21,370 nt of DNA from Laceyella putida (lineage in GTDB: Bacteria > Bacillota > Bacilli > Thermoactinomycetales > Thermoactinomycetaceae). The notes beneath the pieces were generated by a model. It did no database searches. It was not told where the DNA came from and saw only the letters and a program-made list of their open reading frames with translations. Below, piece by piece: positions 15,265 through 21,370 of the stretch (within the stretch, counting starts at the first letter, position 1; each line of letters opens with the position of its first letter). A program made the translations under genes and the position numbers. The stretch covers positions 1 to 21,370 of the forward strand of contig NZ_JBHTBW010000066.1 in assembly GCF_042665195.1 (NCBI RefSeq), read 5' to 3'.

Positions 15265-15507
15265 TTACTCTCCTTCAATGTACTCAACACAGAACACCCT
15301 ACCTTCCTTGGTCTCCATTTCTAAAGTAGCTGTATCTGCAATCGGTTCCTTTTTCAGAATATCAAAAGCAAATTGCAAGGAATCGGGCATAAGCAATAAC
15401 CCTTCTCCCAAAACAAGTTTCACTTTATGTACTGCCACCATTCCTTCCTCTTGCGCAACCGTTTCAACAATCGATAATACTTCAGCCATCAAACTAACTT
15501 CGTGCAT
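15265..15507 (-). CDS. hypA: HypA, nickel metallochaperone, lacking the zinc domain
   Basis: The first gene of the operon. The N-terminal MHEVSLM supplies the nickel ligand His2, and the alpha/beta nickel-binding core (HKVKLVLGEG...MPDSLQFAFDILKKEP) is intact. A normal HypA is about 113 residues and carries a zinc loop with two CxxC motifs. Here the protein ends at residue 80, just after a single cysteine (GRVFC73), where the first CxxC would begin. The stop lies four bases before the hypB start, so a deletion may have removed the zinc region. Nickel delivery may be weakened, or the form may be novel. The ATG follows AGGGGA. Confidence 0.9.
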   Translation of the reverse strand: MHEVSLMAEVLSIVETVAQEEGMVAVHKVKLVLGEGLLLMPDSLQFAFDILKKEPIADTATLEMETKEGRVFCVEYIEGE

Positions 15508-15898
15508 AGATTTCCCCTCAAGGTATGAAAATGGTTAGACTAATAACCTTTCTGTGGAGGAGCGCCGACACAATAACATCTATAAACCATTTATATGCAT
15601 AGCGATTACATATAGAACAGTTGAATGTATAGAGACTATTTCAATACCATCTTTTGAATGGAGACATAGGTTTGGCGGCCGCTCCTAAAACGTTTTCCCA
15701 TTCGCTTCACTTTGTCCATCTTCGCACATGAGGATAAGGTTTTCCGCTCATTAACTACTTTTGAAATAACTTATAAATAATCTTCACAGGGACAACACCT
15801 TTCCTCATTTATGCAGAAAGGATGTTCCGCATAAAGATATGCACCCTATAGACCCTTGCGTCATACGATGTATCATCTGTGCGTAAAGGAGAGGAAAA
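15508..15898. other. Divergent intergenic region between hypA and the second ferritin-like gene
   Basis: It must hold the hydrogenase operon promoter (minus) and the ferritin-like promoter (plus). I cannot point to a convincing -35/-10 pair, an FNR box or another known operator. TTTATGC (15808-15814) and GCATAAA (15829-15835) form an inverted repeat with additional GAA/TTC pairing inside, 64 bp ahead of the ferritin-like start. No gene is seen. Confidence 0.4.
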
Positions 15899-16378
15899 AT
15901 GATGAACTATTTTTATCAATCCAGTGTAATGCGGCCAATGATCCATGCGAATGGGAATATGTATCAAACAAACCCGGCCTACGCCATCCCATTGTTAAAA
16001 GAAGCGGTTAAAGATGAAAGAACGGATGAGTTGTTTTATGATTATTTGATTCAACATGCACCATCCCAAGAGGACAGAGAGGTCATTACATCCATTCGGA
16101 ATGATGAAAGAAAACATCGCAGGATGTTCAGGGAAATGTACTATTCTTTGACAGGCCAAACCATTGAAGGCGATGAATACGAACCCTTTACTCCTCCCGC
16201 TTCTTATTTGGAAGGATTGCGGCGCGCCATCTTCGGGGAGTCGGGGGCCGTTGAACTCTATAGAAAGATTTACTTCACAATTCCTAGAAAAGCCTTTAAA
16301 AACATGGTGTTTGAGATTATGACTGATGAGCTTAAACATGGAATTCGATACAATTACCTTTATGCGAAAAACAAATAG
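15899..16378 (+). CDS. Ferritin-like di-iron domain protein (second paralogue)
   Basis: A 159-residue four-helix protein of the same superfamily as the product at 1574-2020. Candidate ligands: E40 or E44, E70/H73 in DERKH, E114 in FGESGAVELY, and E144/H147 in DELKH. Both share the FREMY/LYTSLTG-like turn after helix 2 and a Y-rich C-terminus. No rubredoxin domain, signal or membrane segment is seen. Iron or peroxide handling is likely for the fold; the actual role is unknown. AAAGGAGAGG precedes the ATG at 15899; a second ATG follows at once. It is monocistronic, divergent from the hydrogenase operon. Confidence 0.82.
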   Translation: MMNYFYQSSVMRPMIHANGNMYQTNPAYAIPLLKEAVKDERTDELFYDYLIQHAPSQEDREVITSIRNDERKHRRMFREMYYSLTGQTIEGDEYEPFTPPASYLEGLRRAIFGESGAVELYRKIYFTIPRKAFKNMVFEIMTDELKHGIRYNYLYAKNK

Positions 16379-16399
16379 CCCTGGCTCAGATATGATGCA

Positions 16400-16432
16400 A
16401 AAGAGGCATGTCCCATCTCCGGAAGCCTCTTT
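16400..16432 (+). terminator. Hairpin terminator after the second ferritin-like gene
   Basis: AAAGAGGC (16400-16407) and GCCTCTTT (16425-16432) pair perfectly over 8 bp around a 17-base loop, about 20 bp past the stop codon. The T tract is short. Confidence 0.6.
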
Positions 16433-16532
16433 GATTCCATTCATCTTATCTCTTTGCTTTTCTCAGGGTCAAAAGAGAATCCAACTAAACCTATAAGTTC
16501 TTTCAAAAGTACCTCTCGGCTCCGAGACAAGC

Positions 16533-16579
16533 AAAAAAAACAAAAACCGATTTCTAACCATATCAAGGTCAAAATCGGC
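16533..16579 (-). terminator. Strong terminator of the cstR-like gene
   Basis: CCGATTT (16547-16553) pairs with AAATCGG (16572-16578). On the minus strand the stem is followed by TTTTTGTTTTTTTT. It lies about 30 bp beyond the regulator's stop codon. Confidence 0.85.
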
Positions 16580-16609
16580 TTGAAAACAGTGTCTTCTTAA
16601 CAAATATAT

Positions 16610-16876
16610 TCATCTACTGCGTACCATTAAATTCATTGCTTCCTCTAAAAGCTTTTTGGTATTTGCATTTCCACCTTTTTCTAGCTCTTCCCTCAAACAA
16701 TGTTCCAGGTTATGAGTCACAATATACGTAATCGACCGATCCACGGCTGAACGAATCGCGGATAATTGTGACACGACATCTTTACAATCTTTATCTTCAT
16801 CCATCATGCGCAAAACTCCGCGAACCTGTCCTTCAATACGGCGTAAACGTTTTTTTACATCATCATCATATAGCAT
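16610..16876 (-). CDS. cstR: CsoR-family persulfide sensor (CstR-like) repressor
   Basis: An 88-residue, all-helical repressor of the CsoR/RcnR (DUF156) family. Copper-sensing CsoR uses Cys-His-Cys; here the positions read C31, N56 and C60, with the His replaced by Asn. That is the CstR pattern, where the two cysteines form di- to tetrasulfide links in response to sulfane sulfur. Neighbouring sulfurtransferase and dioxygenase genes support this. AGTAGGGGGAAATACC lies before ATG 16874-16876; a longer frame to 16942 would run into the decayed rhodanese. It is downstream of the tauE terminator, so it may have its own weak promoter or rely on read-through. The likely operators are at 21041 and 21112. 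Confidence 0.88.
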   Translation of the reverse strand: MLYDDDVKKRLRRIEGQVRGVLRMMDEDKDCKDVVSQLSAIRSAVDRSITYIVTHNLEHCLREELEKGGNANTKKLLEEAMNLMVRSR

Positions 16877-16887
16877 GGTATTTCCCC

Positions 16888-17280
16888 CTACTTGCTTTTT
16901 CTGATCGGTTCTTTCCAATGCATGAATCCACCTTGAATACATGCTGGAACCCGAGCTTGCCTTCTTGTCAGGCGGCTATCGCCCTTCGCCGAACCGCTTC
17001 GGCAGTACAGATAAATGCGTTCGTTCAGTACCCGTGCGGAAGACTTTTTCTTTAATGATTCCCTTTTGACTAAGCGGAATATTTATTGCTCCAGAAATAT
17101 GACCTGCATGAAATTCATGTTTTTCCAAACATCAATCAAACGAATTCTTTTTTTATGATATTCATTAATTCATTCGGGCTTATTTTTTAATGCCCAGATT
17201 CATAAGGAAAAAATAAAGAATCCCGCCTAATAATACGATAATACCAACGAAAATACTAATCAATGGATGTTTTCCTTCTT
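16888..17280 (-). pseudogene. Decayed membrane-anchored rhodanese
   Basis: Pieces of one rhodanese are scattered over the three minus-strand frames in correct order: a membrane helix (LISIFVGIIVLLGGILYFF, 17192-17263), SPNELMNIIKKEF, then LIDV, HEFHAGHISGAINIPLSQ, IYLYCRSG (active-site Cys), LGFQHVF and QGGFMHWKEPIRKSK, ending at TAG 16888-16890. At least four frame changes and an internal stop separate them; one lies in an A run after NLGIKK (17180-17187) and another near GATGTTTGG. The original would have been a single-TM sulfurtransferase facing one side of the membrane. It sits between tauE and cstR, consistent with a former member of this sulfur operon. Base-calling indels in homopolymers are an alternative explanation for some breaks. 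Confidence 0.8.
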
Positions 17281-17283
17281 TGA

Positions 17284-17313
17284 GAGAAAAAATCCCCCTT
17301 AAAGTTTTGGGGG
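17284..17313 (-). terminator. Terminator directly after tauE
   Basis: CCCCC and GGGGG arms (17309-17313 and 17294-17298 on the plus strand) with a 10-base loop, followed on the minus strand by ATTTTTTCTC. It starts at the base after the tauE stop codon and should end most sulfur-operon transcripts. Confidence 0.75.
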
Positions 17314-18093
17314 TTAATAAAGAAGAACAAACCATATTTTTACAGATGTAACCACAATGACGATCAATAATATCACTTGTAACGTTTTGGGTTTTACTTT
17401 TTTTCCAACGATTGCCCCCAAAGGAGAGGCGATCAGACTGGCAATAACCAAAATAATGGCGGGAATTAGAAAAACTTGACCGGTGACCACTTTTCCAATG
17501 GTGGACCCAATAGAAGATATAAAAGTAATAGCAAGAGAAGTAGCAATCGTTATTCGGGCGGGGATTTTCAAAACAACCAACATAACGGGAACCAGGAGAA
17601 AAGCACCGGCTGCGCCAATAATCCCGGAAGCAATCCCGATGATAAATGCAGATATTATCGCTAAAGGAATATGAAATGTCACTCGATCTACTGTGATATC
17701 ATCCAGTCCTTTTTTGGGAACAAACATCATGACTGCCGCAATCGTCGCCAAAATGGCATAAACCAAATTAATTTGTCCTTCACTAAGCAATTTGGACACA
17801 TACCCACCAATAAAGCTCCCAATTAAAATACTGATCCCCATGTAAAGAATAAGAGCCTTATTCAAATATCCTCCTTTTCGGTAAGTAAGCACCGCAGTGA
17901 TAGTCGCAAAGAATACTTGAACCGCACTAATTCCCGTCACTTCATGAGCAGTAAATGCAGTAAATCCCAGTAAAGGAGGAACAAAGAGCAGCATTGGATA
18001 GTTAATAATCGATCCTCCAATGCCCAACATTCCGGAAGTAAAAGAACCAATAAATCCAATGAAAAAAATGAGTATCATCAATCCTATATCCAC
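17314..18093 (-). CDS. TauE/SafE-family anion (probable sulfite) exporter
   Basis: A 259-residue polytopic membrane protein with about eight hydrophobic helices in two related halves. The N-terminal half has GSFTSGMLGIGGSIINYPML, and the second half repeats it as ASGIIGAAGAFLLVPVML, the diagnostic TauE/SafE pattern. In sulfide-oxidation operons such proteins are thought to remove sulfite or thiosulfate made by persulfide dioxygenase. The GTG start at 18091-18093 lies 17 bp after the dsrE2 stop, with a modest GAAAG-type ribosome site. Substrate assignment rests on the neighbours. Confidence 0.88.
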   Translation of the reverse strand: MDIGLMILIFFIGFIGSFTSGMLGIGGSIINYPMLLFVPPLLGFTAFTAHEVTGISAVQVFFATITAVLTYRKGGYLNKALILYMGISILIGSFIGGYVSKLLSEGQINLVYAILATIAAVMMFVPKKGLDDITVDRVTFHIPLAIISAFIIGIASGIIGAAGAFLLVPVMLVVLKIPARITIATSLAITFISSIGSTIGKVVTGQVFLIPAIILVIASLIASPLGAIVGKKVKPKTLQVILLIVIVVTSVKIWFVLLY

Positions 18094-18110
18094 ATCTGAA
18101 CACTTCTTTC

Positions 18111-18587
18111 TTAGATAAACAAGTTAAGTTTTGCCTCGTTTGCTTCTGCAAGATATGATGCCACCCCAGCATACTCAAGTCCGTCAATCAGCTCTTCTTT
18201 TTTAATTCCCAGCACATCCATGGACATGGTACATGCGACCAATTTAATATCCAGTTCTTGTGCCATTTCGATGAGCTCTTTCAGAGTCGTAATATTTTTC
18301 TTCTTCATGGTGTATTTCATCATCTTGGCTCCCAAGCCACCAAAGTTCATCTTGGAAATTCCCAATTTTTCAGGCCCTCTCGGCAACATCTTCGCAAACA
18401 TCTTATCCATGAATGATTTTTGCACACGTACATACTGCTCTTTACGAAGAATGTTCAGTCCCCAAAAGGTAAAAAACATGGTCACTTGGTTTCCCATCGT
18501 AGCAGATCCCGTTGCAATAATAAAGCTTGCAATGGCTTTATCCAAATCGCCACTGAATACAATCAAGGTTGATTTATTGTTTTCCAT
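18111..18587 (-). CDS. dsrE2: DsrE2-type sulfur carrier protein
   Basis: A 158-residue DsrE/DsrF-like protein of the DsrE2 branch. It begins LIVFSGDLDKAIASFIIA and holds the conserved cysteine C119 in LVACTMSMDVLGIK, followed by ELIDGLEYAGVASYL. DsrE2 proteins work with TusA and rhodanese to pass persulfide sulfur in the cytoplasm; hydrophobic stretches in the first half suggest membrane contact. The ATG at 18585-18587 is chosen for GGGAGAGG ahead; a longer frame to 18671 lacks a better site. It follows tusA by about 95 bp. Confidence 0.9.
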   Translation of the reverse strand: MENNKSTLIVFSGDLDKAIASFIIATGSATMGNQVTMFFTFWGLNILRKEQYVRVQKSFMDKMFAKMLPRGPEKLGISKMNFGGLGAKMMKYTMKKKNITTLKELIEMAQELDIKLVACTMSMDVLGIKKEELIDGLEYAGVASYLAEANEAKLNLFI

Positions 18588-18682
18588 TATTATCTTCCTC
18601 TCCCATTTGAAGATTTTAACTGAGATGATCACCTTCGATCCTTCCCCCATGAATATAATGAAGGAGATCATCTTTGAATCAC

Positions 18683-18910
18683 TTAACCTTTTTGGATCCA
18701 GAATTTATAGACACCGTTATCTTCGCTTTGTTCCTTCACTTGATGCCCTGCTGTTTTAGCCCATGCAGGAATATCACTTAAAGCTCCTGAATCGGTCGTA
18801 TGAAGTTCCAGAATTTGTCCATATTTTAATTCATCCATCGCCTTTTTTGCGCGAACAACGGGCATGGGACAAGAAAGCCCTTTTGCATCTAACACTTTAT
18901 CTGCGTTCAT
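18683..18910 (-). CDS. tusA: TusA-family sulfur carrier
   Basis: A 75-residue single-domain TusA/SirA protein. The CPMP motif holds the sulfur-carrying C14 (DAKGLSCPMPVV), and the C-terminal strand region DSGALSDIPAWAKTAGHQV matches the family. It transfers persulfide sulfur between rhodanese and DsrE2. AAGGAGG precedes the ATG at 18910. It is the free-standing version of the N-terminal domain of the fusion at 20091-20663. Confidence 0.93.
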   Translation of the reverse strand: MNADKVLDAKGLSCPMPVVRAKKAMDELKYGQILELHTTDSGALSDIPAWAKTAGHQVKEQSEDNGVYKFWIQKG

Positions 18911-18940
18911 TTTTCATTCGTCCTCCTTAACAAAAATGAA

Positions 18941-20071
18941 TTAATCATGCACGGCACAACGGTTGGGGCCAATTTCCATTTCTCGCTGTTCATCTTCTTT
19001 AGGGGTGAGTTTCCCCATATTGGTTTGACGAATTTCCTGATAAGCATGGGGTTGTGGCGGAAGATTCTCCGTTACCATTTTGCGGAATACCAGTTCATCT
19101 TCTACTTGCAGACCCGCATTTTTCGCATACAGTTCTCCCAGTTTGGCAAACACGCGTCCTTGATCATCCATTTCGCTAATCTTTCCAAAGTGTGCTGGCA
19201 GAACAAGAAGCTCTGGTGAGAGTTCTTTATACAGTTGGTATAGGGAACGGCGCAGATCTCCAACCCAGTCTTCGGCTTTTCCTGCCAAGTCGGGTCTACC
19301 GATGGAATCCACAAATAAGATGTCTCCAGACAGAAGATATTGATCATCCACTATTAAGGATGTACTTCCAATCGTATGCCCTGGAGAGTACAGAGGTTGA
19401 ATACGAATGAGTGCATTACCGACCAGAACGTCTTTTCCTTCTTCTAATGGTTCGTATGAGAAAGTCACTTCAATCGCATCTTTAGGGGGGAGATAATATG
19501 TCGCCCCCAGTTTTTCAGCCAATTTACGACCACCTGAAATATGGTCAGCATGGAGGTGGGTATCGATCAAATATTTAATGGTAAGCCCCTTTTCTTGAGC
19601 AAATTGCTCAAACGTATCCGTCATCCTTACCGCATCGATGATCGCCGCTTCACCATTAGACTCAACCAGATAGGAGAGACACCCTTTTCCGATTCGGTTA
19701 AACTGATAAATGCTTCCACCATTTTTCAGATCGCCGATTTTGACTGGATAGAGGTATTCACTCCACACCCTCATACCGCCCTGGAGATAATACACCTCAT
19801 CCACACCCGCTTCATCCAATTGCTCTGCCACAAATTTGGAGGAGCCTTCTTTTGCACAGACGACCAGGATATCTCTCTCGTCTTTCGGCAATTTTTCTAA
19901 TGCGTGTTCCACACCATCAATTAGATCAAAATACGGAATGTTAATGGACTCCACTTTTTTTCCTTCGATTTTCCAATTGGTGTAGTCTTCTTCATTCCGT
20001 ACATCCAAGATAAAAAGTTCCTCATGAATGACTTTTTCGGCTGCTTCTTTTGACGTCATCATTTTTACCAT
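18941..20071 (-). CDS. Rhodanese-persulfide dioxygenase fusion (ETHE1/CstB-like)
   Basis: A 376-residue two-domain protein. Residues 1-105 form a rhodanese with active C72 (VVCAKEGS) and a QGGMRVW end. Residues about 115-340 form a metallo-beta-lactamase fold of the persulfide dioxygenase class: THLHADH (171-177), SPGHTIGS, SGDILFVDSIGRPDL (249-262) and PAHF, the iron ligands. It oxidises glutathione- or thiol-persulfide to sulfite, with the rhodanese handling sulfane sulfur. In S. aureus CstB the rhodanese is on the C-terminal side; here it leads. ATG 20069-20071 follows AAAGGAGGTG by 8 bases. It is 19 bp after the tusA-rhodanese gene. Confidence 0.93.
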   Translation of the reverse strand: MVKMMTSKEAAEKVIHEELFILDVRNEEDYTNWKIEGKKVESINIPYFDLIDGVEHALEKLPKDERDILVVCAKEGSSKFVAEQLDEAGVDEVYYLQGGMRVWSEYLYPVKIGDLKNGGSIYQFNRIGKGCLSYLVESNGEAAIIDAVRMTDTFEQFAQEKGLTIKYLIDTHLHADHISGGRKLAEKLGATYYLPPKDAIEVTFSYEPLEEGKDVLVGNALIRIQPLYSPGHTIGSTSLIVDDQYLLSGDILFVDSIGRPDLAGKAEDWVGDLRRSLYQLYKELSPELLVLPAHFGKISEMDDQGRVFAKLGELYAKNAGLQVEDELVFRKMVTENLPPQPHAYQEIRQTNMGKLTPKEDEQREMEIGPNRCAVHD

Positions 20072-20090
20072 GAAATGCACACCTCCTTTC

Positions 20091-20663
20091 TTATTTTTCT
20101 TGATCGACTGGACCTGTCCACTTAGACATTCCAGGAACGACATTGATCACATTTTTAAACCCATACTTGGTCAACTGTTGAGCAGCCATGTCGCTACGGG
20201 TGCCTGTGCGACAGACGACATATATGGGTTGATCCTTTGGAATTTCATTCATTCGATCTTCCAATTGAACAAATGGAATTGAACAGGCCCCAGGAATATG
20301 TCCAAAAGCGTACTCTGCTGGTTCACGAACATCTATTAGAAGAAATCCTTCATCTCTATCCAGCTTTTTTAATAGCTCCTCGTTTTGAACGACATGAGGG
20401 TGCTTTCGCTCTTTTTGTAATTCGGACTCACTAGCTTTTCGCAAATAATGCTTCAATACCTCTCCTTCTTCTTTCGTGCCCAAGTATTGATGCCCCGTGT
20501 TTTTTGCCCATCCTTGAATATCTGCCAAGGAGCCGGGGTCCGTCGCTTGTATCTCAATTACCTGACCAGGCTCCAGTTGATCCATCGCCTTTTTGGTACG
20601 AACGATTGGTATAGGACAAGAAAGGCCCTTGCAATCTAATTGAAAATCGACTTTGATGGACAT
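20091..20663 (-). CDS. TusA-rhodanese fusion protein
   Basis: A 190-residue cytoplasmic fusion. The first 75 residues are a TusA domain with C16 in LSCPIPIV, and residues about 90-185 are a rhodanese with LLIDVREPAEYAFGHIPGA and catalytic C151 in VVCRTGTRS. The two persulfide-carrying cysteines on one chain would allow direct transfer. This resembles CstA-type proteins, where carrier and rhodanese are linked. AAGGAGGAG lies 7 bases ahead of the ATG at 20663. Its ribosome site overlaps the end of the broken rhodanese upstream, so it was the second gene of the original operon. Confidence 0.93.
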   Translation of the reverse strand: MSIKVDFQLDCKGLSCPIPIVRTKKAMDQLEPGQVIEIQATDPGSLADIQGWAKNTGHQYLGTKEEGEVLKHYLRKASESELQKERKHPHVVQNEELLKKLDRDEGFLLIDVREPAEYAFGHIPGACSIPFVQLEDRMNEIPKDQPIYVVCRTGTRSDMAAQQLTKYGFKNVINVVPGMSKWTGPVDQEK

Positions 20664-20666
20664 ATT

Positions 20667-20990
20667 TCACTCCTCCTTATATTGCGTCTTTCCTTTCCAA
20701 GCAAGCATCCCACCGATCATGTTTTTCACATTGAATCCATGTTCTTGCAAAAACTAACAGGCTAGCTCACTTCTACCTTCTGAACGGCACAACATGATGT
20801 ATTCATTATTCGGATCCAATTCATGCAGCCGATCAGGCAGGGTCCTTATAGCGATATGTTTCGCTTCCGGGATTTTCCCTTCCGCTACTTCCTTTTCATC
20901 TCCAACATCAATAATTTTCAGTTTCTCTCCTTTTGGGAGCCGGTGTTCCACGTCTTACGGTGTAATGGTTGAAATGTTTTTTTAATGAAC
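20667..20990 (-). pseudogene. Rhodanese interrupted by two in-frame stop codons
   Basis: A single reading frame for a rhodanese of about 100 residues runs from near 20980 to TGA 20667-20669: NISTITP, stop, DVEHRLPKGEKLKIIDV, HIAIRTLPDRL, IMLCRSEGRSELAC (catalytic Cys kept), stop, FLQEHGFNVKNMIGGMLAWKG. The stops are TAA (20955-20957), where the family expects an acidic residue, and TAG (20754-20756), where a Gln codon would differ by one base. No frameshift is needed, so the losses look like recent point mutations. The start region after GGGGGGG lacks a clear ATG. A 65-residue piece from GTG 20951 could still be made. It is the first gene of the sulfur operon. Confidence 0.8.
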
Positions 20991-21040
20991 CCCCCCCTTT
21001 TTTGTCAAAATTAATGTTTCCAAAGGCAACCACAATACAA

Positions 21041-21056
21041 ATACCCGTATAGGTAT
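21041..21056. promoter_or_regulatory. Second CstR/CsoR-type operator
   Basis: ATACCCGTATAGGTAT, an ATACC-N6-GGTAT inverted repeat with the same spacing as the operator at 21112-21127. It lies about 65 bp downstream of the promoter in the leader of the sulfur operon, directly next to TTATAT, which could be the -10 of a minor promoter. Confidence 0.7.
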
Positions 21057-21111
21057 ATAATCGAAGTAAAAAATACAAACCTAAATACCGAAGGTTTGCT
21101 TCGATATACTA

Positions 21112-21127
21112 ATACCTCTATGGGTAT
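21112..21127. promoter_or_regulatory. CstR/CsoR-type operator next to the -10 element
   Basis: ATACCTCTATGGGTAT, with ATACC and GGTAT arms. It sits immediately downstream of the -10 hexamer of the sulfur-operon promoter, so a bound repressor would block RNA polymerase. ATACC...GGTAT with a central variable stretch is the general pattern of CstR/CsoR sites. Confidence 0.8.
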
Positions 21128-21128
21128 A

Positions 21129-21157
21129 ATAATAAAAAAGGCAGTGCTTTTTGTCAA
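21129..21157 (-). promoter_or_regulatory. Sigma-A promoter of the sulfur operon
   Basis: On the minus strand, a perfect -35 TTGACA (21152-21157), a 17-base spacer and -10 TATTAT (21129-21134). It points to the rhodanese/TusA operon, with the ATACC-type operator directly after the -10. Confidence 0.85.
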
Positions 21158-21222
21158 CATCCACTGGATCATTCATTTGGAACTGAACAAAGAAGGAATC
21201 CAGCCGCTTGAGACCCCGGAAA

Positions 21223-21312
21223 AAAGTAGCTAACATCTCTGCTGTATGCGGAGAATACGGAATATTGCAAACTCAATATTACAAATGGAAAGAGACCTTT
21301 CTTCAGAGACTG
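21223..21312 (+). pseudogene. Fragment of an IS transposase (HTH part)
   Basis: About 30 codons read VANISAVCGEYGILQTQYYKWKETFLQ, closely like the helix-turn-helix of IS3-type OrfA transposases (REYGISQTQYYKWK). The upstream part of the frame is stopped and nothing follows except a terminator, so this is a relic. Which IS it came from cannot be told. Confidence 0.6.
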
Positions 21313-21337
21313 ATGCAAAAGCATAACATGATTTGTA

Positions 21338-21361
21338 AAAGTGCCTTCGGGCACTTTTTTT
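21338..21361 (+). terminator. Rho-independent terminator at the window edge
   Basis: AAAGTGCC, a TTCG tetraloop and GGCACTTT, followed by TTTT. An ideal plus-strand terminator directly after the transposase relic; the gene it served is not visible. Confidence 0.85.
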
Positions 21362-21370
21362 GTTACACTG

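Noticed and set aside
15590..15660. Possible hydrogenase promoter or FNR-type site upstream of hypA
   Set aside because: TTGAAA, TTCAAC and TATAAA occur but not at workable spacing, and no TGTGA-N6-TCACA palindrome is present, so I made no call.
16768..17055. 95-codon plus-strand frame over cstR and the rhodanese relic
   Set aside because: It is a shadow of the minus-strand genes without a ribosome site or family features.
17180..17263. 27-codon membrane peptide from TTG 17263
   Set aside because: It could be called a small membrane protein, but it is better explained as the anchor of the decayed rhodanese, joined to it after restoring one A in a run.

Overview
The window looks like chromosome of a Gram-positive Bacillota (class Bacilli), probably an aerobic hydrogen- and sulfur-metabolising relative of Bacillus. 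The reasons are strong AGGAGG-type ribosome sites, many GTG/TTG starts, a Bacillus CtaD-like oxidase subunit I, a CstR/CsoR regulator and a cytoplasmic group-2-like NiFe hydrogenase. No species can be named from the sequence alone. There are no rRNA, tRNA or CRISPR features.

Layout. 1-1400: a GC-rich remnant of comM (minus) cut at its 5' side and joined to an AT-richer gene for a double-HTH regulator (plus). 1574-2069: a ferritin-like di-iron protein (minus) whose leader carries an inverted repeat. 2364-6263: two direct repeats of about 680 bp flank a two-gene plus-strand cassette, a membrane-anchored beta-domain protein and an orphan heme-copper oxidase subunit I. Each repeat carries a small minus-strand gene (intact in the left copy, frameshifted in the right), hairpins and the last codons of hupD.

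6071-15507: an 11-gene minus-strand hydrogenase operon in the transcribed order hypA, hypB, hypF, hypC, hypD, hypE, an 86-residue coiled-coil protein, a cytochrome b5-like protein, hupS, hupL, hupD, closed by a strong terminator inside the right repeat. It encodes a hydrogenase, all six Hyp maturation factors, its protease and a likely local redox partner. HypA lacks its zinc domain, and HupS has Asn in place of one proximal-cluster cysteine and no Tat signal.

15508-16432: a divergent intergenic region and a second ferritin-like protein (plus). 16533-21157: a minus-strand sulfane-sulfur locus: a broken rhodanese, a TusA-rhodanese fusion, a rhodanese-persulfide dioxygenase, TusA, DsrE2, a TauE/SafE exporter, a decayed membrane-anchored rhodanese and a CstR-like persulfide sensor. 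A near-consensus promoter with two ATACC-N6-GGTAT operators lies upstream, so the likely circuit is: sensor detects persulfide, operon opens, sulfur is carried by TusA/DsrE2/rhodanese, oxidised to sulfite and exported. 21223-21360: a transposase scrap and a terminator.

Overall the window holds three metabolic modules (H2 oxidation, a stray oxidase subunit, sulfide/persulfide handling) in a region with several broken genes and rearrangement scars.
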